NCBI GenBank assembly: GCA_964007475.1
Contig: OZ023273.1
Coordinates: 81,632,598 to 81,696,597 of the forward strand
DNA length: 64,000 nucleotides
Direction: 5' to 3'
From: Hybos culiciformis
Taxonomy: Eukaryota > Arthropoda > Insecta > Diptera > Hybotidae
Shown: piece by piece, positions 55,862 to 64,000 of the stretch
Layout of the letters: every line of letters begins with the position of its first letter
How positions within the stretch are numbered: position 1 is the stretch's first letter
Notes under the pieces: generated by a model
Database searches by the model: none
Told to the model about the DNA's origin: nothing
Seen by the model: the letters and a program-made list of their open reading frames with translations, nothing else
Translations under genes and position numbers: made by a program

Positions 55862-56763
55862 AATTAAATTTGCCGAAAAAATTATCGACTTCGTAAAAAA
55901 CAACGAGATTTTATACAATGTGAAACATGTAAAATTTCGTGATACCGAAAAGAACAGATTGTGGCTTTCACTTGCAAAAGAGCTCGACAAGATTGTAGTG
56001 TGTATTTATAATTTGTTTTTATATCATACAATCTTATTTATCTATCTTTCAATATTAAAAAGTAGTGAAGAAAAAATGGGTTGCGATGTGGGACTATTTT
56101 GTTCAAAGGCAACAAAAGAAAACAACCGGTTCAGCAGCAGTAACAACAAAACTTGATGAATCGCTGTCGTTTTTGCTTCAAACATCGGTTTTGAAGAAAA
56201 CGTAAGTTTCAATGTTGAGATTTATTCACTCCAACCATCCTTAATATATTTGTTTACAGAACGATTTCATCATTGCGATCAATCAGCACAAATTCCGACA
56301 CAGAAACTCAATCCGACACAGAAAATATATTTGCGGACCAACCATTGGATAATGCGCTGCTTGGCCTAGACGATTTGGATAGTGTTTCAAACACATCGTT
56401 TTCTGGATCGCTGAACGAAAACATCAGCCGGGCTTCTACACCACTTTCGGGTCCATCAGTGAAGAAAATCTAAAAGGCCCGCAAAACGTTACGAATGAGC
56501 TCTTGCGTAAGTTTTTGGCCCAACGCCCAAAACCATTCGATTTTATGCCACAAAATTCAGTTGACGGTATCCAGATGTTCTTCGATTCGATGGCATCAAC
56601 ACTTCAGAAGTTGTCACCGTTGGCGATTGCCCGAATCAAACTCAAAGTAGGCCAAATTGTTGGTGAAGAAGAAATTGCTTCGGCCCAGCAATCACCTGTG
56701 CAAAAAATGTATCAATCGAATGAAGAACAAGAACAGCAAAACGAAATCGATGAAGAAAATTGA
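55862..56763 (+). pseudogene. MADF-BESS protein of a PIF/Harbinger element
   Basis: Exon 1 (about 55872-55994) and exon 2 (about 56060-56201) form a MADF domain: IIDFVKNNEILYNVKHVKFR, LWLSLAKELDK, then KKWVAMWDYFVQRQ. A 58-bp intron (56202-56259) follows. Exon 3 has an acidic Ser/Thr linker (STNSDTETQSDTEN) and, after a stop/frameshift near 56473, a BESS-like motif (IQMFFDSMASTLQKLSPLAI). Such MADF/Myb-like partners are encoded beside the transposase in PIF/Harbinger elements and help it bind DNA or enter the nucleus (known for the superfamily). The transposase lies convergently 0.4 kb downstream. No clear start codon; the linker break suggests it is inactive. Confidence 0.75.
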
Positions 56764-57156
56764 ATTGCTATTTGTTTTTTATTTTTACTTTTTAAATATG
56801 TACAATAAATACAATTAATATATTAAATATATTTTTTTTTTTTACAAAGTTTATTAAAAAAGTTTAGATTTTAAAACAGAGAAAGAATAAAAATGCAAGT
56901 TCAATTGTTTTTTAAAAGATCAATAAATATCATAGATAATTTTATTTTGGTATAGAAGGTAATTCCATAGGGTGAGCCTATAAAAAAATAATAATGGTGT
57001 ATTAGTTATATGGTTTGATAATAAATTTTAATAAGGATAATATTTGCAAAACTCTTATATTCTAAAATATTTATTATTTAACCCAAATAAAATACATTTT
57101 CTTCTTCACTGAATATTCTTTTTGATTTGATTAAATTCATAACTTTTTTTAACGAA
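56764..57156. other. spacer between convergent Harbinger genes
   Basis: AT-rich, contains aataaa-like words on both sides that could serve as polyadenylation signals. No other feature. Confidence 0.5.
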
Positions 57157-58355
57157 TCATATTTTGTTGCCATTGCACTGCACCAACTCCATTAAAATAG
57201 TCTTTAAATTGTTCTCGAATGGACGCTCCTTAATTTGTTGGTCTACCAATTCAGAGAAAATCCCGATGAGATTTTCCGCTGGCAATGTCAGGTTTTCGGT
57301 GTTGCCAAATGCCGATTCCGCCGGACTTGGAATTTTTTCGTCACGCATCATGTTGTGTAGTACACATGAAGCTAAAATGATTTTGTCAATCTTACCCGGG
57401 ATGGTGTAGATCGGCGTGAAGAAAATTCGGAAATACGCCGACATTACACCAAAACAATTTTCCGTTGTTCTTCTTGCCCGACTGTGTCGATAGTTGTAAA
57501 TCGCCTTTGTTCCATCATGAAGGGATTGGACTCTTGGGTACGGCTTCATCATCATGGTCAAGGCAAATATTTCATCGCCAAGAATAACGTTTGGGAAAAC
57601 GATATTCGTTGATGGCAGAGCAGCAGGAAGTGGAATATTGAAATTGCTACTGTTTATAAACTTTCCCATCTTACTCTTCACAAAAATGCCTGTGAAATCA
57701 CAATTGAATTTATCAAAAAAATTAAATTCATTCGAATTGCATCGTATATATACCTGCATCGCCTTCTCTTCTGTAGGAACCTACATCAACAGCAATGTAT
57801 TTATAGTAAGCATCGACAATTGCCAACAAAACAATTGGATGAAAATCCTTGCAGTTAAAGAAGGCAGACCCGGCGTTTGACGGACATCTTATGTGCACAT
57901 GTTTCCCATCGATCGCTCCACACACGTTTGGATAATTCCATTTTGAATTATAACCAGCCATTTTTTGTTGAAATGAAATGGTGGTTAGTGTTGGCATCGC
58001 TTTAGTCATGAAACGATTTATAATCGATGAAAGACATTTGTGAATAATCCGACCAATTGTTGAATGATGGACCCTGAATTGAAATGCCAACGATCGAAAA
58101 GTTTCGCCGGTTGCGAAGTAACGTAACGTGATGCACAATTTGCGGTTTGCAGAGATTGGATTGCGAATCCAACTTGTTGGGATACTTTCGATGTCATTTT
58201 TTATATCATCGAGTATTATGCCAAAAACAAACGGAGTCAATCGGAAATACTCTTTGAGCTTGGTATCATTGTCCATTAAGTGCCGGCCAATTAAAATATT
58301 GAGAGAACCTTCTTCTGGTCGTGTTTTGAATAATTTGTGCTTTTTCTCTTCTTTT
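57157..58355 (-). CDS. PIF/Harbinger DDE transposase, one intron
   Basis: Exon 1 runs from about 58355 (no certain start; the frame reads LFKTRPEEGSLNILIG before the first Met at 58276) to 57754. A 64-bp intron (57690-57753) has good splice signals, and exon 2 is 57689-57157. Domains: helix-turn-helix-like ANRKLCITLRYFATGETFRS, GAIDGKHVHIRCP (first Asp), VLLAIVDAYYKYIAVDVGSY with REGDAGIF across the intron, NVILGDEIFAL (second Asp) and NYRHSRARRTTENCFGVMS (Glu). All three catalytic residues and the splice phase are intact, so it may be functional or only recently lost. Pairs with the MADF-BESS gene at 55862. Terminal inverted repeats not identified. Confidence 0.88.
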
Positions 58356-58796
58356 TATTTAATAATAAAGCAAGACAGATCAAATCTTGATGAAAACAAT
58401 AATTGGCAGCATTATATGCTGCAATTGCTTGAGAATAGTCCATATGTGCAATAAAAAACAACACGATAACAACAAATACGTTTTAAATAATATAGATTCC
58501 AATGTTTTTAAATTTTTATTTAAAAATACAATGAATTTGAAGTTTAATAAAAAAAATTACGTTCAGTTTCTGTTCTATGTTGCAACCGGCTACTGAAACT
58601 GAAACTTAATAAATGTACAACCGAACTGAAAATCTGTTTTAGTTTCAGTTTCAGTTTCAGTTGTATGTGACAACAAGGCTTAAGAAACTATAATTAAAAC
58701 CGAACTGAAAATAAAATATATTTTCTTACAAATATTAAACTGTAAACATGATTCAAAATTAGAATTAATAAAATAAGCTCTATTAGTAGATTATTG
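58356..58796. other. spacer with inverted CTGAAA microsatellite
   Basis: ctactgaaactgaaact (58591) and gtttcagtttcagtttcagt (58642) are inverted repeats flanking a short loop. They might be part of the right end of the Harbinger element, but no matching left end was found. Confidence 0.45.
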
Positions 58797-58970
58797 TATA
58801 TGTTAACTAAATTTGTTATTAATTAAGAGTTCTGTATACACAAAAAAAACATTGACACGAGTAAATACTTATATCACGAGACCGAAGGTCGAGTGATATA
58901 AATTGACAAGTGTCTATGTGTTTTTGTGTAAATACAGAACGAGTTGTATAACAAATTTTGTTAACATATC
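58797..58970. repeat. foldback repeat with about 75-bp arms
   Basis: Left arm atatgttaactaaatttgtt...gttctgtatacacaaaaaaa...ttatatcacgagacc. The right arm is its inverse: ggtcgagtgatataa...gtgtttttgtgtaaatacagaac...aaattttgttaacatat. The centre is gagaccgaaggtc. A compact palindromic MITE. No coding capacity. Confidence 0.8.
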
Positions 58971-59094
58971 CAATATACTGTTTCAATGTGCATGTGTAAG
59001 GTAGTTGCAGTCTATACATTTACAATGAAAAAAAAAAAACAAAAGTTGATACAGGTAACCCTTGATTAACACGGTAGTTTGGTTCCAAGAATAT

Positions 59095-59339
59095 TGTGAT
59101 ACCTCTAGGGTATCTTTGAATAAAAACAGGTGATTATACTTCAAACTTATATTTTATTATATGTCAACTGTTTAAGAGGTGATTATAAACTGACTGCTTA
59201 AAGCTAAGTACATAGACGTCTTATACTTTCTTATTAACTAATACTACGATAACTTAACGAATAATAATAATAAAAGAAAGAGAGCGTATAATATACAATG
59301 TATATAGTATTATGTACATAATGATAAGGGGGCATTACA
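59095..59339 (-). repeat. 3' LTR of gypsy-C
   Basis: 245 bp, plus strand tgtgatacc...gggggcattaca, minus-strand ends TGTAATGCC...GGTATCACA. Boundaries chosen from the polypurine tract on the right and TG/CA ends; the left boundary is less certain because the partner LTR is outside the window. Confidence 0.65.
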
Positions 59340-59354
59340 CCTCCCTCCTTTTAG
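59340..59354 (-). other. polypurine tract of gypsy-C
   Basis: Plus strand cctccctccttttag, minus strand ctaaaaggagggagg, adjoining the LTR. Confidence 0.8.
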
Positions 59355-59564
59355 AATTAAGCTCATTTGAGAAATATAATAAGAACATTATTATGTTTCA
59401 AAAATAAGTTTAATTAAAAAATAGAAATTTAATTTAAGAAGATAATAAAATTTTTAATTTAAAATGTAATTTATCAATATTTATTTTTAATATTTATATT
59501 TATTTGTATTAATAAGAATATATGTTAATAATATATATTAGACTAATAATAATTTTTTTTGAAT

Positions 59565-62500
59565 TTAACAATTATTTTTAATTATTCTATTTTTGTGGAC
59601 TTCAATCCTTTTATTTTTATTTGTTAACAATGTAACATTTAATCCATTAATTTGAATTATTTTATGAGGACCAGAATATACATTATCTAATTTTGTCCTG
59701 TTTTCTTTTTTTAAAAGAACTTTATCATTTATTTTGAACTGATTTTTCGTTGATTTTTTATCATAAATCTCTTTATTTTTTAATTTTTCTTTTTCTAAAA
59801 ACTTTTTAATAATCATATTTGTATTTTGAAGATGAAATTTTACATGTTTCGCATAACTATCGAAGTTATATACTGGTTCTACTCTATTATCTAGTAAGAA
59901 TTTATGAGAATTTGGTTCTTTACCAAATATTACCTCGTAAGGAGAGTATGAAAAATTGAAATTTGAATTTGGAGTACTATTATAATTATACGTAAAATAT
60001 TTTAAATATAAATCCCAATTATCATGGTTTGCATTAATATACGATCTTAGATATTCATTTAGAACCCGGTGGTTTCTTTCAATAGTTCCGACTGTTTCGT
60101 GATGGTAGGGTGTCGAAAAACTATGTTCAATATCTAATAATTTAAATAGTTCAGCTATTACTCTATTGGCATACTCAGTACCGCAATCAGTAATAATTTT
60201 CCTCATTGGGCCGTATAGTAGAACGAAATGTTCGAAAATGGCTTGCGCAATAGTGGTAGCTTCTTTATTGGCTACTGGTATCGTAATTAAATATTTACTC
60301 AAGTCGCACATTAATGTGACTGCATATAGATTTCTATTTTGAGTTTTTTGGAACGGGCCGATCGTATCCATGATTATAGTATCGAACGCTTTATTTGGAG
60401 TTTTGGTGATTTGGAGTGGTTCAATGTTTTTAATTTTAGCTTTATTTATCTGACAATCTTTACATCCTCTGACGTAGGTTGCTACGTCTTTTTACATGCC
60501 TTTCCAATAAAAACATGATCTTAATTTTGCATATAGTCTTTTTTGCCCTGCGTGTCCGCCAAATATAGGGTCTTTATGATAACGATCTAAAAGTTTTTGT
60601 TTTTCCCCAGTACTAATAATGGGTAATGGACGTGAAACTATCGCGATTTCTAATTTTCTAATATACTTTTTTGCAATGTTAATAAACTCTTTTGTATTAA
60701 ATAATTTAAAAATGTCATCTTCCTTATTTATTTGAATTTTATAAATGTTTGTTTTAATTATGTTTTCTTCTAGTTGAACGAGAAACAATGCTAGAATTGT
60801 TTCTTTTTTTAAAATTTTACTACATCCAGGCTCTAATGTCTGGTAAATATTTGAAATATTATTTTTGTATAGCAATTTACGTTTTTTGTATATTTTACAA
60901 CTATCTGTTGAGTTAAAAATTAGTTGAGGTATTTTATAATTGAATTTACCCTCATAAATTAAAATTTTCTCATTTGAATCTACTGTTTTTTCTCTATTTT
61001 GAATGTTATTACTATCTTTGAAATTATTATTTTGGGATATTTTATTTGATTTTGATCTTGTTGTAACATATACTTTATTATCTTTATTTTGCAAATCTTT
61101 AAGTTCGTCTATCGAGATACGGGATAGGGCATCTGCCACCACGTTACACTTTCCTTTAATATATTCTACTGTAAAATTATATTCTTCTATATCTAATCGC
61201 ATTCTAGTCAATTTTGAAGATGGGTTTTTCAAAGAAAACAAGTAAACTAAGGGTTTATGATCAGATCTAATAGTGAATTTTGTTCCATAAATGTACGGTC
61301 TATAATGTAAAATTGCGAAGTGTATTGCAGCTAATTCCTTTTCTATTGTTGATTTATTCATTTCACCTTTTGTGAAACTACGTGAAGAATATGAAATTGG
61401 TAAATCGTTGCCATTGATCTCCTGACTTAGGGTGGATCCTATTCCCAAGTTAGAAGCGTCAACAGTAATGATAAAAGGTTTTGAGAAATTTGGATAATTT
61501 AAGATTGGAGGATTAATTTTAATTTTTTAAAATTTTTTTAAATTTCAAAGGATTTTTGACACTCTTGTGTCCAAGAAAAATTTACTCTTAGTCTAGTCAT
61601 ATTATTTAAGGGTTTTGCTATGGATGCGAAATTTGGTATGAACTTACGATAATAGTTCATAAATGCAACAAATCGTTTGGTAGCGTCTTTATCTTTTGGT
61701 ACAGGATAATTTCTAACTGTATCTATTTTGCTACTATCTGGGTATATACCTCGATCAGTACATTTATGTCCTAGGTATGTGACTTCGTTTTTAAAAAATA
61801 CGCATTTTTCAGGATTAAGTTTAAGGTTAAATTTTTTACAAACTTCGAAGATAGATTTAAGATTTTTAAGGTGATGTTCGACTGAACAGCCAATACATAT
61901 GATATCGTCGATGTATAGAAAACATTGTAACGGTGTAAGACCGGAGAACGCTAATGCCATCATTCTTGAAAATGAGTTAGGTGATACATTTAAACCGAAT
62001 GGAAGAACTTTCCATCTAAACGAACCTTTGTCTGTGCTAAAAGATGTTATATCTCGCGAGTTTTCATTAAGTGGAACTTGATGAAATCCCGAGTAAAGGT
62101 CGAGTACAGTAAAAAATTTTGATCTGCCTAAATTGTCTAAAATATCTTCTATTCTTGGCAGTGGATATTTGTCTGCAATTAGTTTTTTATTTACTAGACG
62201 GTAATCTATGCATAATCTCCATTTCTTATCTGAACCTTTCTTAGGCACTAAAATGATAGGGCTGTTAAAATTGGATTGGCTTGGTTCAATAAGATCATTT
62301 TTTAAAAGTTTATTGACTTGATTGTCGATTTCCTGTTTTTGAGAATATGGAAGTCTATAATTCTTCACATATACTGGAGTATTGTTATCTATTCTTAAAT
62401 TTTGTGTATAGAAATTGTTTGTTGTCATTTTATCATCTTTCATATGGAAAATATTACTATATTGTTCACATAAATTTAATAATTTTTCTTTGTATTGCGG

Positions 62501-63420
62501 TTTGGTATTTTTAGATATTATTTGAAGCAATTCTTTTGTTCTATTTTGATTTTTATTTGTGTCAATTCTTAGGATGTTAAAATTTGAAAGAGGTTCTGAT
62601 TTAAGTGAAGTGTTTTTAGGAATTATTCGAATTTTATCTGATAAATTTAAAACTTTAATTAAAGGAGTTTTTGAAGAAACTATCGTACGTGGAATGAAAA
62701 TATCTGGTGCGATTTCTTGATCAAGCACTACACAAGGAGAATCATTTGGAAGAATAAAAGTACGAATGACTTCACATCTAGAAGGTAAAACAATTGAATT
62801 TTCACTAGGGTTTTCTAAAATTGGAATTGAAAAAGAATAAGAATTATTGTTGAGTGTTAATTGCATAGAATCATAATTTATTTGACACTTATAAAATTTG
62901 AGAAAGTCTTTGCCTAAAATACCATCCGAAGGGATATTAAATTCGTTTGAAACAACGTGTAGTAAACAAGATAAAATTGTATGTTTAAAATGAAAGTCGA
63001 CATTGATTGTACCTAAACTTTTTATAGAATTTTGTGTAATTCCCAAAATGCTTATAATATTGTTAGAATTTAGATTATTTTTTAAGTTAAAATTTGTATC
63101 GATTGATGAAATTTTTATTAGTGAAATATCTGCCTGAGTATCGACTAGAAATGTTGAGCCTTGAAAATTTAATTTAGAATTTAGAATAATGAAATCAGAG
63201 AAATTTGGATTTATGTTAAAAACATTTTTTGTAGATACTTTAGATTTATTATATAAATTTGAGTAATAATTAGTAGAATTTTTATTTTCTTTTGAAAAAT
63301 TTGTATTTAGCGTAGCATTTGGTCTTAAGTTAGAATTATAAAAAATTTTTGTTTTATTCGAATTTGAATGAGAGTTAATATTAAATTGTGTACTAGGATA
63401 AGTGTAATGTGTATTAAAAG
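59565..63420 (-). pseudogene. pol: gypsy-C pol: protease, reverse transcriptase, RNase H, integrase
   Basis: Protease active site FLVDTQADISLI at about 63140. Reverse transcriptase in a 502-codon frame (63046-61538) has KKWRLCIDYRLVNKK, TVLDLYSGFHQVPL and CFLYIDDIICIG. RNase H and the tether (61448-60492) have ISYSSRSFTKGEMNKSTIEK, TIRSDHKPLVYLFSLK and ADALSRISIDELK. Integrase (60480-59565) has a zinc-binding CQ/C pair, DTIGPF, TDCGTEYANRV and TIERNHRVLNEYLRSY, and ends VHKNRIIKNNC. Breaks: a frameshift in an A/T run near 61510-61540, and TAA replacing a Lys codon at about 60493, right after FYWKGM. Otherwise the best preserved pol of the window. Confidence 0.93.
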
Positions 63421-63429
63421 CGTAAGTAT

Positions 63430-64000
63430 TTAATTTTGATGTACACGCATTTGATCTTGTTCCCCCTGGCCGTTTTGGGGGGCCTGGTCGTTTCCCGCGT
63501 ATCGTACGTAGTTATTTTGATTGAAATTTCTATTCGCTTGAGGAAATGCTCGTGGATTTGCATTATTAAAGTTCCCACGATTATTATTAAAGTTACCTCG
63601 ATTATTATTAAAATTTCTGCGATTATTATTGAAATTACCTCGGTTATTGTACAAATTATTTCTATAATTATTGTTTTGAAAATTGTTGTTTAAAAAATTG
63701 TGATTTTGTTGTCTGAAATTTCCCCTATTATGATTTCCGCGAAAATTATTATTGGAACGATTTCCATAAGAATTTCTAAACGAATTATTATTATTTTTTG
63801 TTCTAAACGACAGAACCTGTTTTTCTTGTGATTGTAAATCTATTTCTATTAAAAATTTTGAGACTACTTCTCTAGGATCTTGAAATTGGGTCGATGATAA
63901 AACGGCTTTGGTCAGATCAGATCTTGCATTATTTCTGCACATTTCAACTGTTTTTTCTATACAAATTTCTTTAGCTTTCTGTGTTGGTATACCTTCTAAG
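63430..64000 (-). CDS. gag: gypsy-C gag, C-terminal part (cut by window edge)
   Basis: Open from the window edge to a stop at 63430. Reads ...KAKEICIEKTVEMCRNNARS, VVSKFLIEIDLQSQEKQVLS, then a tail of Asn/Arg/Gly repeats (NNRGNFNNNRRNFNNNRGNF type, about residues 55-135), and ends YAGNDQAPQNGQGEQDQMRV. The same protein as in gypsy-A but without its frameshift in the Asn-rich tail. The pol frame overlaps or follows closely. The N-terminus lies outside the window. Confidence 0.88.
   Translation of the reverse strand, partial: LEGIPTQKAKEICIEKTVEMCRNNARSDLTKAVLSSTQFQDPREVVSKFLIEIDLQSQEKQVLSFRTKNNNNSFRNSYGNRSNNNFRGNHNRGNFRQQNHNFLNNNFQNNNYRNNLYNNRGNFNNNRRNFNNNRGNFNNNRGNFNNANPRAFPQANRNFNQNNYVRYAGNDQAPQNGQGEQDQMRVHQN

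Larger units (their letters stand above)
59095..64000 (-). mobile_element. gypsy-C: mdg1/412-like Ty3/gypsy retrotransposon, extends past the window
   Basis: Minus strand: gag (from beyond 64000), pol, polypurine tract (59340-59354) and 3' LTR (59339-59095). pol is nearly identical to gypsy-A in the reverse transcriptase but the LTR is quite different. Only the 3' side is visible, so target duplication and 5' LTR cannot be checked. One frameshift and one stop in pol. Confidence 0.9.

Overview
The window reads as AT-rich insect repeat DNA, with no assembled host gene that I can support. Short GT-AG introns (56-60 bp) and the mix of element families (mdg1/412-like Ty3/gypsy, Bel/Pao with an F-type Env, Polinton, PIF/Harbinger with a MADF-BESS partner, hAT, many MITEs) suggest an insect, perhaps a fly or midge. 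The species is not identifiable from the sequence, and no rRNA or intact tRNA gene was seen.

Layout. 1-6547: an old Polinton/Maverick relic (capsid C-terminus at 683-889, protein-primed DNA polymerase at 1770-5455 on the minus strand). Its capsid gene is cut by a 5'-truncated LINE (1-681). A perfect 42-bp inverted repeat follows at 6091-6410. 6548-42068: one nested stack. Gypsy-B (plus strand, 5' LTR 6548-6748, 3' LTR 41860-42068) is interrupted at its pol stop codon by gypsy-A (minus strand, 11356-40785, 4-bp duplication acat). The 5' LTR of gypsy-A is split by a Bel/Pao element (minus strand, 26917-40722, 5-bp duplication ctagg). The Bel/Pao leader holds a DNA transposon with 32-bp terminal inverted repeats (35057-39749), and exon 1 of that transposon's gene holds a 472-bp hAT-type MITE (35747-36218, 8-bp duplication). 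The long gypsy-A leader (17210-26765) also carries tandem arrays, foldbacks, a candidate spliced gene, a Polinton-like zinc-finger fragment and a Gln-rich ORF.

42069-59094: older mixed repeats. These are a RING-like fragment, a tRNA/5S-like SINE, a decayed Bel/Pao relic, TTATAA-flanked MITEs, several foldbacks, a dead hAT transposase with BED finger (52262-55150) and a two-gene PIF/Harbinger unit (55862-58355). 59095-64000: gypsy-C (minus strand), a close relative of gypsy-A, running off the right edge.

Function. Nearly everything is transposon biology. Retroelement gag/pol genes carry stops and frameshifts, so most copies cannot act alone, although the two LTRs of gypsy-A are almost identical. 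The most interesting unit is the DNA transposon at 35057-39749. Its four-exon gene encodes a Cys-rich protein with a probable RNase H-like core (a family I believe is catalogued as DUF7869). It is bounded by terminal inverted repeats and has a cluster of subterminal repeat motifs, so this family may be a transposase.
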